In this document: piece by piece, positions 25,234-33,980 of the stretch
Layout of the letters: each line of letters opens with the position of its first letter
How positions within the stretch are numbered: position 1 is the first letter of the stretch
Notes under the pieces: generated by a model
Databases searched by the model: none
What the model was told of the DNA's origin: nothing
The model's input: the letters and a program-made list of their open reading frames with translations, nothing else
Source of the DNA: Psychrobacter lutiphocae DSM 21542
Lineage (GTDB): Bacteria; Pseudomonadota; Gammaproteobacteria; Pseudomonadales; Moraxellaceae
Direction: 5' to 3'
Assembly: GCF_000382145.1 (NCBI RefSeq)
Contig: NZ_KB907626.1
Coordinates: 59,271 to 123,270 of the forward strand
DNA length: 64,000 nucleotides
Position numbers and translations under genes: made by a program

Positions 25234-26301
25234 ATGTCAGTTTTTCACCCATTAAAGGTTGTTGAAGTGCTTCCTGAAACTGAGGAAGCCATTACTCTCA
25301 AATTTGATATCCCCCAAGATTTAGCTAATCAATTCAAAGCAAAGCCAGGTCAACATTTAAAATTAAAAGCGCTTATTGATGATAAAGAGGAAGAGCGTTT
25401 TTATTCTATTTGTCAGATGGGAAAAGACTTTGTGAGAATTGGTATTAAAGGTGTGCCAGAGGGCGTTTTCTCTCAATATGCTCGAAAAAATATTCAAGTG
25501 GGTGATACGTTAGATATTATGGCACCTCAGGGTGATTTTTGCCTACCACTTGATGACCATAAAGCAATGCAAGAGGCTAGACATTATTTGTTTGTGGCCG
25601 CAGGTAGTGGTGTCACTCCAGTATTATCGATGATGACGTATTTATTAGAGGAAACAGAGCATACAAGCATCGACTTCATTTATATTAATGCCAAGCGAAA
25701 AACTGTGATGTTCTTTGATCAAATTGAAGCATTAAAAAATAGATATCTAGATAGGCTTTCAGTTGTTCATGTATTAACCCGTGAGCCTCGTGATTTAGAT
25801 TTGCTATCAGCACGACCAGAAGGTGAGAGCTTCAAGCAACTACTAACGTCATTTGTAAATCTAAAAATGCTTGATCATACCTATTTATGCGGTCCTATGC
25901 CTATTATTGAAGGTTTTAGATCGGCATTGATGGAGAAAGGCATTGATAAAAAAAATATTCATTTGGAGCTTTTTGGTATACCAAGTAGTCAAACTCCTCG
26001 TAAGGTTATCAAGCGTGATGGCACAGAAAAACAAGTCACGGTTATCTCAGGTGGTCGAGAGCAGATAATAGATGTACCTGAAGGCTTAAATATATTAGAT
26101 GCTGCTATTGAGGCTGGCGCAAACGTTCCTTTTGCCTGTAAAGGTGGCGTGTGTGCGACTTGCAAAGCAAAGCTGGTTTCAGGATCGGCAACAATGGATG
26201 TTAATTATGGGCTTGAAGATGATGAAATTGATAATGGCTATATATTAACTTGCCAAGCTCATATCAAAACAGAAACCGCTATTGTTGACTTTGATATTTA
26301 A
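25234..26301 (+). CDS. paaE: Phenylacetyl-CoA 1,2-epoxidase reductase subunit
   Basis: PaaE passes electrons from NADPH to the PaaAC di-iron centre. The 355 residues comprise an FAD domain (RFYSICQMG, FSQYARKNI), an NAD(P) domain (YLFVAAGSGVTPVLSMM, YLCGPMPIIEG) and a C-terminal plant-type [2Fe-2S] domain with FACKGGVCATCKA and LTCQA cysteines. AAAGGAATAATT precedes the ATG. It completes the epoxidase set PaaABCDE on the plus strand. Confidence 0.95.
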   Translation: MSVFHPLKVVEVLPETEEAITLKFDIPQDLANQFKAKPGQHLKLKALIDDKEEERFYSICQMGKDFVRIGIKGVPEGVFSQYARKNIQVGDTLDIMAPQGDFCLPLDDHKAMQEARHYLFVAAGSGVTPVLSMMTYLLEETEHTSIDFIYINAKRKTVMFFDQIEALKNRYLDRLSVVHVLTREPRDLDLLSARPEGESFKQLLTSFVNLKMLDHTYLCGPMPIIEGFRSALMEKGIDKKNIHLELFGIPSSQTPRKVIKRDGTEKQVTVISGGREQIIDVPEGLNILDAAIEAGANVPFACKGGVCATCKAKLVSGSATMDVNYGLEDDEIDNGYILTCQAHIKTETAIVDFDI

Positions 26302-26386
26302 TCATGTCAGTCAACAATTGCTTGATTAGCGCTAACAGTCCTCATGGTGTGCTATGAGAGATAAAAAATGACTAATTAATGAGAAT

Positions 26387-27586
26387 ATGGTTATGAAGGA
26401 TGTTTATATTGTAGATTATTGTCGTACCCCTTTTGGTCGCTATGGAGGTTCGCTTTCTAGCATACGTCCTGATGATTTGGCATCGATGGTGTTGCGCCAC
26501 ATCCGTGAAGCTCATGATTTTGATCCTAAGCTTGTTGATGATTGCTTATTTGGTGCTGCGAACCAAGCTGGCGAAGATAATCGAAATGTGGCTCGTATGG
26601 CTTTATTGTTAGCTGGCTATCCAGTAGAGGTGCCAGGTACAACGCTAAATAGGTTATGTGGGTCTGGGCTTGATAGTATTGGGCTGGCTGCTCGAACTAT
26701 CAAGTCAGAGGAAGCGGATATCATGCTCGCAGGTGGTGTTGAGTCGATGTCTCGAGCCCCATTTGTAGTTGCAAAACCTACAACAGCATTTGATAGAAAT
26801 GCTGAAATGTATGATACAACGATTGGCTGGAGATTTACCAACAAAGTATTAGAAAAACAATATGGCAGTGACTCTATGCCAGAAACTGCTGAAAATGTTG
26901 CTAAAGAGTATGGGATTTCACGTGAAGCGCAGGATGAGTTTGCTTATCACTCACAAATGAAAGCTGCTAAAGCAACCGAAAGGTTGGCAAAAGAAATTAT
27001 TCCTGTAACTTATAACGACCGTAAACGTGGTGAAGTTATCGTTGATAAAGATGAGCATCCACGTCCTGATACTACCCTAGAGAAGTTAGCTAGGTTAAAG
27101 CCAATTTTTCCGGGCGGCACAGTAACTGCTGGGAATGCTTCTGGTGTTAATGATGGTGCGGCAGCACTATTACTGGCATCGGGCGATGCCTGTCAAAAGA
27201 ATGACTTAATACCAAAGGTAAGAGTTATAGCGACAGCATCACGTGGTGTAGAGCCTCGCCTTATGGGTATAGGCCCGATAGCAGCTGTTGAGGCCTTATT
27301 TAAGCGTACGAATTTAACTATGGATGATTTTGATATCATTGAATTAAATGAGGCATTCGCTAGTCAGAGCTTAGCGGTTATCAATTATTTTGGGTTAAAG
27401 CTAACAGATCCTCGTTTAAATCCTAATGGTGGTGCTATAGCGCTGGGGCATCCTTTAGGTGCATCAGGAGCTAGAATTGCAGGTAGTGCAATGCTTGATA
27501 TTGCAGGTAAGCCAGGGAGTAAAGCATTGATAACTATGTGTATCGGTGTTGGACAAGGTATTGCAATGGCAATTGAAGCTGTTTAG
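26387..27586 (+). CDS. paaJ: 3-oxoadipyl-CoA thiolase
   Basis: PaaJ thiolyses 3-oxoadipyl-CoA to acetyl-CoA and succinyl-CoA, and in most bacteria also cleaves the C8 intermediate. The 399-residue thiolase has the nucleophile in LNRLCGSGLDSIG near residue 90, NEAFASQSLAV, GGAIALGHPLGASGAR and the second Cys in TMCIGVGQG. A start two codons later (26393) is possible. It is the last paa gene of the rightward arm; an F1-type end begins 11 bases after its stop. Confidence 0.94.
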   Translation: MVMKDVYIVDYCRTPFGRYGGSLSSIRPDDLASMVLRHIREAHDFDPKLVDDCLFGAANQAGEDNRNVARMALLLAGYPVEVPGTTLNRLCGSGLDSIGLAARTIKSEEADIMLAGGVESMSRAPFVVAKPTTAFDRNAEMYDTTIGWRFTNKVLEKQYGSDSMPETAENVAKEYGISREAQDEFAYHSQMKAAKATERLAKEIIPVTYNDRKRGEVIVDKDEHPRPDTTLEKLARLKPIFPGGTVTAGNASGVNDGAAALLLASGDACQKNDLIPKVRVIATASRGVEPRLMGIGPIAAVEALFKRTNLTMDDFDIIELNEAFASQSLAVINYFGLKLTDPRLNPNGGAIALGHPLGASGARIAGSAMLDIAGKPGSKALITMCIGVGQGIAMAIEAV

Positions 27587-27596
27587 ACTTTAAAGT

Positions 27597-27650
27597 TTAG
27601 AGTGTGTCCTTAATTTGTACAATGATATTTAAATGGGCTAAAAATAGCCT
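27597..27650. mobile_element. Left end of an F1 miniature element (solo end)
   Basis: About 50 bases starting TTAGAGTGTGTCC follow the left end of the full copy at 88-137, including an uninterrupted shared run (AATGATATTTAAATGGGCTA). No partner end was found downstream. It marks the right edge of the paa genes as the 14032 fragment marks the left. Confidence 0.6.
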
Positions 27651-27774
27651 AAAACTTGATATATGGTATCTTGGATTCAACTCTGAAGTGCAACACCCTC
27701 AAATTTCTAACCACATAAAGCAGTTAGTAAATAAAAAATTATAGCTAAGTGGCTTTAATTTTTCACTAAAAGGC

Positions 27775-27997
27775 TGTAATTTAACAGGGCAATCGCACTA
27801 CAAATAATTTTTAGCAAACAGTTGTTCATTTGCTAATCATTTATAGATGTTATTATCAATTGTAAGACGAAAATCAGAAGAATATAAGCTAAACGCATTT
27901 ATTTTGGTTAATATATCTAACTAACCTGGTTTTATTATGTAGTTGTACTAACTTTAAGCGAGTATTTTCTATAGTGCGATTGCCCTGTGTAATTTAA
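27775..27997. mobile_element. Miniature inverted-repeat element with 10-bp target duplication (F2)
   Basis: The element itself is 27785-27987 (203 bp) with perfect 16-bp terminal inverted repeats CAGGGCAATCGCACTA and its complement. It is flanked on both sides by the exact 10-bp direct repeat TGTAATTTAA (27775-27784 and 27988-27997). The interior is A+T-rich and non-coding. A 9-12 bp duplication would suit mobilisation by an IS4-family transposase. It sits 106 bases upstream of the TRAP receptor gene and may affect its promoter. Confidence 0.85.
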
Positions 27998-28093
27998 GCC
28001 AGTTCACTATATTGATCTTACCAGACTATGGATTAAAGGTAATTTCAATCAAATTAACTATGTATCCAAAATTAATTTCAAGGAAGAAGTACA

Positions 28094-29203
28094 ATGCTAA
28101 CTCAAGCCTTATCGCATCAGTTTAAGACCAGTATACTGGCAGTTCTCATGGCCAGTATACTGGGTATAAGCGGGTGTTCAAACTCATCGGAAACGCAAGA
28201 ACAAACTACTGGAGATACGCAGAGCGCTGAGGCAACATCAACAGCTAAGGCAGATGCTACGATATTACGTTTCTCTCACTTTTGGCCATCAACAGCAGCA
28301 ATGCATACAGATGTTTTTGAGCCATGGGCCAAAAAAATAGAAGAAGAGTCAGATGGTCGTTTGAAGGTGGAAATATACCCATCCGCTACGCTGAGTAAGC
28401 CAGATGTTACTTATGATTCTGCAGCTAAGGGAGTGATTGATATAGGTGCTCAAGCACAGGGATATACTAGTGGACGTTTCCCATTAACTCAGATTGCAGA
28501 GCTGCCAGGGCTATCCAATTCCGCCAGTCAAATGAGCTGTATGTTACAAAAGTTATATGATGATGGTGTCATTGCGAGTGAGTATGAAGATACTCATTTA
28601 TTATTTATGATGGGTGCAGGCCCAGGAGCACTACATACTGTAGATAAAGTGATTCGCACACCTGAAGATATGAAAGGAATGCGCTTGCGCCGCCCATCAG
28701 CCATTGCAGGTGATATTATCGAAGCTGCAGGGGCATCTCCTGTCGGATTGCCAGCTTCGGATATTTACAGCTCTTTACAGCGCAATGTTATTGATGGTTT
28801 GAGCTTTGCGTGGAGTCCTACGGGATCATTTAGGCTGGTAGAGCTAGTTAATGCGCATACGAACATTCCTTTTTATAGTTCAGCTTTGTTAGTTACGATG
28901 AATAAAGACAAATATGATGCACTGCCTGATGATCTTAAAAAAGTCATTGATGATAACTCAGGTAAAGTTATGGCTGACATTGTAGGTGAGATGTTTGACA
29001 GAGAAGATGCTAAGGTTATGGAAGAGGCGAAAGCAAAAGGTGATACTATTGTAGAAATTCCAGATCCACTAAATGATCCTGATTGGAAAGTACCATTAGA
29101 GCAAGGTACAAATAAGTATCTTAATGATGTTAAGGCGTTAGGCTTAGATGCTGATGAGGTTTATGCCAAAGCAAAAGAAGCCAGTGCATCTTGTAAGATG
29201 TAA
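28094..29203 (+). CDS. TRAP transporter receptor (DctP family) lipoprotein
   Basis: This 369-residue protein is a DctP-type solute receptor. Its signal peptide ends in LGISGC, so it should be a lipoprotein facing the periplasm, not the soluble form usual for DctP. A Gln/Thr/Ser/Ala-rich linker of about 35 residues follows. Family features include FSHFWPSTAAMHTDVFEPWAKK, the binding-site Arg in GMRLRRPSAIAGDIIEAAGASPVGLPASDIYSSLQRNVIDG, and a C-terminal helical tail. AAGGAAG precedes the ATG. No DctQ/DctM membrane gene is present. Its position between paaJ and the amine pathway suggests an aromatic acid ligand, which is inference. Confidence 0.88.
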   Translation: MLTQALSHQFKTSILAVLMASILGISGCSNSSETQEQTTGDTQSAEATSTAKADATILRFSHFWPSTAAMHTDVFEPWAKKIEEESDGRLKVEIYPSATLSKPDVTYDSAAKGVIDIGAQAQGYTSGRFPLTQIAELPGLSNSASQMSCMLQKLYDDGVIASEYEDTHLLFMMGAGPGALHTVDKVIRTPEDMKGMRLRRPSAIAGDIIEAAGASPVGLPASDIYSSLQRNVIDGLSFAWSPTGSFRLVELVNAHTNIPFYSSALLVTMNKDKYDALPDDLKKVIDDNSGKVMADIVGEMFDREDAKVMEEAKAKGDTIVEIPDPLNDPDWKVPLEQGTNKYLNDVKALGLDADEVYAKAKEASASCKM

Positions 29204-29210
29204 AACATCT

Positions 29211-29246
29211 TAGTTATTGCTTATAGACTAGTTATTGCTTATAGCT
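29211..29246. repeat. 18-bp tandem duplication
   Basis: TAGTTATTGCTTATAGAC at 29211-29228 is followed by TAGTTATTGCTTATAGCT, a near-exact second copy, just after the TRAP receptor gene. Confidence 0.8.
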
Positions 29247-29324
29247 CCTGAGAGTCTGCTCGCTATATATCGCAAAAGAGAACAGATGCACTAAAGCTAA
29301 GTTAGAGATTGTAAAGTCGTAGTA

Positions 29325-29355
29325 GCCATACTCAGGCACCAGCTCAGAGTATGGC
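29325..29355. terminator. Candidate shared terminator of convergent genes
   Basis: GCCATACTC (29325-29333) and GAGTATGGC (29347-29355) form a perfect 9-bp stem with a 13-base loop between the convergent TRAP receptor and aldehyde dehydrogenase genes. No long T run is present on either strand. Confidence 0.45.
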
Positions 29356-29378
29356 GATAAAAGTGTAAGAATATAAGA

Positions 29379-30803
29379 TTAAGATTTTGAGATTTGAACC
29401 GTTTGTATCGAGGTAAATTCTTTTAGACCATCTAGTCCAAACTCAACACCAAATCCAGAGGCTTTAACGCCACCAAAAGGAGCATCAGGCTGTATCATAG
29501 CATGGTTATTGATCCAAACTGTGCCACACTCTAGGCGTGAAGCAATTTGTTGGGCTTTTTCGATATCAGTAGACCACACTGAGCCACCCAATCCAAACGA
29601 AAGTCTATTAGCACTGTTGATAGCATCTTCAATATTACTAAATTTAATGATTGGTAGTATGGGGCCAAACTGTTCCTCGTCAACCAATCGCGTACCATCT
29701 TTAATATTATTGACTAAAGTGATAGGGTAGAAATAACCACTATCATCTATAACCTCACCGCCACATAGGAAATTTGCTCCATTTTTTCTGGCATCTTCTG
29801 CAAGAGAGTTTACAATCTCAAATTGTTTTTTATTTTGCAGTGGTCCAAAGTCAGTATCTTCCACTAGACCATTTCCAGTCTTCATATTGCCAGCCATACT
29901 GGTCAATGCCGTACATAGTTCATCATGTACAGACTCATGGACATAAAGACGTTTAAGGGCGGCACAGGTTTGTCCATTATTAATGAAAGCGGTGGCAAAT
30001 ATCTTAGGAGTAATGGCTTTAATATCTGCATCTTCAAGAACGATTGCTGCATCATTACCACCTAGCTCAAGCGTTAAGCGCTTTAAATTAACAGATGCAC
30101 TTTTCATAATGGCCTTACCTGTTGCGGTAGAGCCAGTAAAGACAATTTTTTGGATATCTTGATGTGAAGACATGGATGCGCCAATACTACCATCACCAGA
30201 GACAATATTTAGAACACCAGCGGGTAGAATATCTTTAATCAGTTCGCCAAAACGTAGAACGGTTAAAGGCGTCATTTCAGAGGGCTTTAAAACAACAGTG
30301 TTGCCAGTTAAAAGCGCTGGGATAATATGCCAAATACTGATTAATAATGGGTAGTTCCAAGGTGTAATAGAACCTATGACACCAAGAGGTTTGCGATGTA
30401 GCTCAATACGCGCTGTTTCATTGTCCTGAATGACCTCAGGCGCTAATTCCATACTGGCTGTGGCTCTAATCCAAGCTAAGGTACCGCCAAACTCAAAACC
30501 AGAACCTAAGTTAGCAAAGCCTTTTAAGGGCTTGCCTTGCTCTTTGGTAAGTAGTTGCATGAGCTCATCGCCATTGCTTTCAATGATATCTGCAATTTTT
30601 ATGAGTAGGTCACGGCGCTGTTGATAGGTAAGAGCAGACCATTTCGGAAAAGCTGCGTTTGCTGCAGCAACGGCATCATTTAGGTGCTCAATATTGGCTT
30701 TTGGACTCTGCGCTACGACAGATTTATTAGCGGGGTTAATGATATCAAAGTGTTCGGTTGTGGAGATACTGTTACCATTTATTAGTAAGTTGAATTGTTT
30801 CAC
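29379..30803 (-). CDS. Aldehyde dehydrogenase, probably phenylacetaldehyde dehydrogenase
   Basis: This NAD(P)-dependent aldehyde dehydrogenase (474 residues) has all core motifs: SITPWNYPLL, VVLKPSEMTP, the Rossmann IVFTGSTATGKAIM, ELGGNDAAIVLEDAD with the general-base Glu, catalytic Cys in FINNGQTCAALKR and EEQFGPILPI. It starts at a GTG with AAGAGG upstream. Its neighbours, a copper amine oxidase on the same strand and the paa cluster, argue that it oxidises phenylacetaldehyde to phenylacetate (FeaB/PadA role). By sequence alone a broader aldehyde range is possible. Confidence 0.85.
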   Translation of the reverse strand: MKQFNLLINGNSISTTEHFDIINPANKSVVAQSPKANIEHLNDAVAAANAAFPKWSALTYQQRRDLLIKIADIIESNGDELMQLLTKEQGKPLKGFANLGSGFEFGGTLAWIRATASMELAPEVIQDNETARIELHRKPLGVIGSITPWNYPLLISIWHIIPALLTGNTVVLKPSEMTPLTVLRFGELIKDILPAGVLNIVSGDGSIGASMSSHQDIQKIVFTGSTATGKAIMKSASVNLKRLTLELGGNDAAIVLEDADIKAITPKIFATAFINNGQTCAALKRLYVHESVHDELCTALTSMAGNMKTGNGLVEDTDFGPLQNKKQFEIVNSLAEDARKNGANFLCGGEVIDDSGYFYPITLVNNIKDGTRLVDEEQFGPILPIIKFSNIEDAINSANRLSFGLGGSVWSTDIEKAQQIASRLECGTVWINNHAMIQPDAPFGGVKASGFGVEFGLDGLKEFTSIQTVQISKS

Positions 30804-31004
30804 TGTTGGGCCTCTTGTAATTGTATTTTGTTAGTGTCTTGATAGCGTGGGAGTATGACTTACCATACATAATTTAACTTAATAACAATTTGATTCTATT
30901 GCTATTTTTAATTTATGTTCGTTCAACAACTCCAAGCCATAACTCCAATCGCATTAGTTGTTTTTTTAATTTTAAGTCTTAAACTTCTCTAAGTTTTTAA
31001 ATAC

Positions 31005-33338
31005 CTAATCACTGTTATTTTGATTCATATTTAAAGAGGGTGTTTCATCAAAGAAGTTCCAAGGCTTCAACAATACATTAACCCATTCAGTTGGCATGAT
31101 CGGCCATTCTTCTGCACGTGCAACGTGTGTAGTTCCAGTGGTTAACCACACCACGAGATCTTTGTTGTGTATGTTGTCATTGTTTGCGGTATACATACCT
31201 AGGCCGGTATCTCTATCTGATCGATTTGGATATTTACCTTCAGGATACAGCTCTTCTGGATGGTACTTGGTTACCCAAATCTGTTTATCCATGAAGTTTA
31301 GACGATTGAATAACCATTCGTCTTCTGCAAAATTTGCTCCTTTAGCGATAGGGTGAGTGCCACCTGCAAAAGGTATCATTTGATAGGAAACAGGGTTGCC
31401 CATACGATTTTCTTTGCTAGAGTTACTTATCAATCGGATGGTAGACGGGTCAAATTTTTCCTGTGCATCTGCTTCAGATAGTACGATACTTTCTCTGGTT
31501 TCCATGGTGCTAGTGCGGGGGCCACCACGGGTATTTTTAGCTACAACGGGGTCGATCCTAGCGATATAATTGGTTTCTCCATCAATATCCATATCTAAAC
31601 GGAAGTTATAGATATGCTGATGGGTTGTTCCAACTATATTGTGGTCAATAAGAGTACCAAAACGTGTGTCTTCTTTAGCTGTGGGGTCATGCATGGTTTT
31701 AGCTAGTACACCTTTGACCGCTTCGATGCCAGTTGCACCTGCATTGATACCTATCGTACCGTTAGGTTGGAAAACCCAGTCAAATATATAATCATAATTA
31801 CCAACAGTACTTACCCAACGTACGACCAGTTCACGTCTTTCAGTACTGACATTTTTTTGCCCCATTTCTTGGTGTTTAAATTCAGGACCAGCATAGCGCT
31901 CAAAAATAGCGATAGCGTTAGGAATAGTATAGGTATTACCTTCAAAGTCTGGAATGACCGCATCTAGGAAGACAGCATTTTGTGGTGCATCGACGTTTTT
32001 TTCTAAAGGTGAGGTTAATGTACCCATGCCGTATTCACCAGAGTCAAGATATGATTTAAAGTACCAACCAACATCGGGGTCACCATAAGGCACAACCATG
32101 CCTGATAGATTACCTTGATACATAATCTTGCGGTCAATGCCTTTGTCATTAAAGGTTACGGTGCTGATTTGTAGTCCTGTACGACTGTCTAAGCCTATAT
32201 GAAATTTCCAGTTATGCCATTCAACATTACGCCCAGTAATCGTATAGTTTTTACCTTCAGGTTCAATGATGGTTAAGGGTTTACTACTTATATTTTGTTG
32301 GTCACGACCATCGATAGGGCGTGAAGCCATAGGAACAGGCACTACACTGCCATCTTCAACCTTAATAACTTCTTGTTTATCAAGATCTACAACAGCAACT
32401 AGGTTTTCAATAGGGTGTGCCCAATAGTTACCATCACCAACATCAAGATATGAGACAACTTTTAAGACTCTTAATTGTTTATCTAGTGTATCGCTTTCAC
32501 CAAAATATCCGACAGTTAGAGGCGTGCCTACCACCTTAGTGATGTCATGGATACCACGTTTACTTAATGCACTTTTGTAAGTATCACTATTTTGTATGGC
32601 GTTTTGTACGGTATTGAAGTCATCCAATAGAACCATACCAAAGGTGTTCTCTAATGTTTTCCATCCTGTCAGTCTGTTGGTAGTTAAGTTAACTTCGCCT
32701 TCATGTACCATATTGCCTTTAAGGATTGTAAAAGTTGCCACCCGATCCTCGTTATAGGGCTTTCCTTCTAGGACACTTTGCCAAACGGCATTTTTATCAG
32801 GTTGCTTTAAGCGGATATCAGAAAAACGTAAATTATTTTGCTCTGGTTTTGATTGTCGGATAATATTGACGGTTTGTTCGATCTCTTTACTGGTTAGAGT
32901 GTTAAGAGGATGTGGAGTTTGTTCTACTTTGAAAGTCTGGTCTAAATCTGACTGTAAAATTTCATTGACCAATGATTCAGGAACTAAGGCTTGGTTGTTA
33001 TTTACGACCAAGGGGCTTGAAATATCTAAGGGCTTGCCATTAATCATCACTGTATGGCTATTTGGTTTGATTTGAATTCGTGTTGAATTCTTAGTCACTG
33101 TATAAACATCTGCGTAGCTATCGTACTCCACATCGGCACCTGCACTAGCCATTGCAGTATTTAAAGGAATCATGGTGATAGGCCCACCATGAGCAAGTGC
33201 TTGAGCACTATAAGTGAGCATTAACCCACTGATGATAGTGCTAAGGAGTGACTTTAGTAGTTTATGTTTTAGAGGTATAGCTTTGGCATTAATAGCTTTT
33301 GCGTGACTAAAATTAGTCATAGAGATAGTATTAGTCAT
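31005..33338 (-). CDS. tynA: Primary-amine (copper amine) oxidase
   Basis: TynA oxidatively deaminates phenylethylamine, tyramine and similar amines in the periplasm, giving aldehyde, ammonia and hydrogen peroxide. From the ATG at 33338 the protein is 777 residues; a longer frame begins at 33383, but GGAAG is well placed for 33338. A signal peptide ends near YSAQALA. An N-terminal domain (residues about 60-130) precedes the catalytic domain. The topaquinone precursor is the first Tyr of NYDY in TVGNYDYIFDW; copper ligands are in the HQH of TTHQHIYNFRLD and a later His. It lies 200 bases upstream of the aldehyde dehydrogenase, so the two likely form one pathway. Confidence 0.94.
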   Translation of the reverse strand: MTNTISMTNFSHAKAINAKAIPLKHKLLKSLLSTIISGLMLTYSAQALAHGGPITMIPLNTAMASAGADVEYDSYADVYTVTKNSTRIQIKPNSHTVMINGKPLDISSPLVVNNNQALVPESLVNEILQSDLDQTFKVEQTPHPLNTLTSKEIEQTVNIIRQSKPEQNNLRFSDIRLKQPDKNAVWQSVLEGKPYNEDRVATFTILKGNMVHEGEVNLTTNRLTGWKTLENTFGMVLLDDFNTVQNAIQNSDTYKSALSKRGIHDITKVVGTPLTVGYFGESDTLDKQLRVLKVVSYLDVGDGNYWAHPIENLVAVVDLDKQEVIKVEDGSVVPVPMASRPIDGRDQQNISSKPLTIIEPEGKNYTITGRNVEWHNWKFHIGLDSRTGLQISTVTFNDKGIDRKIMYQGNLSGMVVPYGDPDVGWYFKSYLDSGEYGMGTLTSPLEKNVDAPQNAVFLDAVIPDFEGNTYTIPNAIAIFERYAGPEFKHQEMGQKNVSTERRELVVRWVSTVGNYDYIFDWVFQPNGTIGINAGATGIEAVKGVLAKTMHDPTAKEDTRFGTLIDHNIVGTTHQHIYNFRLDMDIDGETNYIARIDPVVAKNTRGGPRTSTMETRESIVLSEADAQEKFDPSTIRLISNSSKENRMGNPVSYQMIPFAGGTHPIAKGANFAEDEWLFNRLNFMDKQIWVTKYHPEELYPEGKYPNRSDRDTGLGMYTANNDNIHNKDLVVWLTTGTTHVARAEEWPIMPTEWVNVLLKPWNFFDETPSLNMNQNNSD

Positions 33339-33886
33339 AGATAACTTCCATATTTTCAAGACTATAGTTGACTGTAAACGCATAGATACTTAACTTTGAT
33401 AGTGCATGAGAGCTTTGACTTAATCAATAAACTTATTAATTAATAATATGTCAATGCTATCTTTAATCAGCAATATGCTCACTTCATTGTACACAAAGCT
33501 TGTTGTCTATAACGCTTACTACAAAACAAAATCCTTTTGTTAGTAATAAGTGACGTAGCTTAATTATTTATTTTTTACTTTGATAATAAAGTTACTTTAA
33601 ATAATAAAATAAATAGTTACGTACTACTGCAATATAGCAATAAGCTTAATGGAAGGCAATAGTAGACTTTGAGTATAGATGGGTGACCTTTTGCATGAGT
33701 CTTAGACTATAAAAAGTCTCATTGTGCGTTTTAATCACAATTTTTAACGCAGCTATGGCTTAAGATTAGGGTTGTAATGAATTCAAGTATTAAGGTGGGC
33801 TTGACTTTGATTTACTTGGTTAAATATGTTAAACCTACTAAAGGTATTGTTCTAAGAGAGAGTTAAAAGATAAAGCTAAAAATATT
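33339..33886. other. A+T-rich upstream region of tynA
   Basis: About 550 bases upstream of tynA are strongly A+T-rich, with homopolymeric A/T runs near 33541-33620. The tynA promoter must lie here. No open frame, tRNA or known operator was recognised. Confidence 0.4.
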
Positions 33887-33918
33887 AAAAAACCTCAAGT
33901 TCACGCTTGAGGTTTTTA
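33887..33918 (+). terminator. Isolated Rho-independent terminator-like hairpin
   Basis: AAAACCTCAAG (33889-33899) pairs with CTTGAGGTTTT (33906-33916) and continues into T, with A on the other side. No gene ends here on either strand: tynA leaves leftward and the hydrolase begins 63 bases to the right. It may end an unannotated small RNA or attenuate the hydrolase gene. Confidence 0.7.
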
Positions 33919-33980
33919 CTTTATAGCGATGACAGGATAATATGGAAGATCTATTTATAATCATTTATTGAACCTTATTT

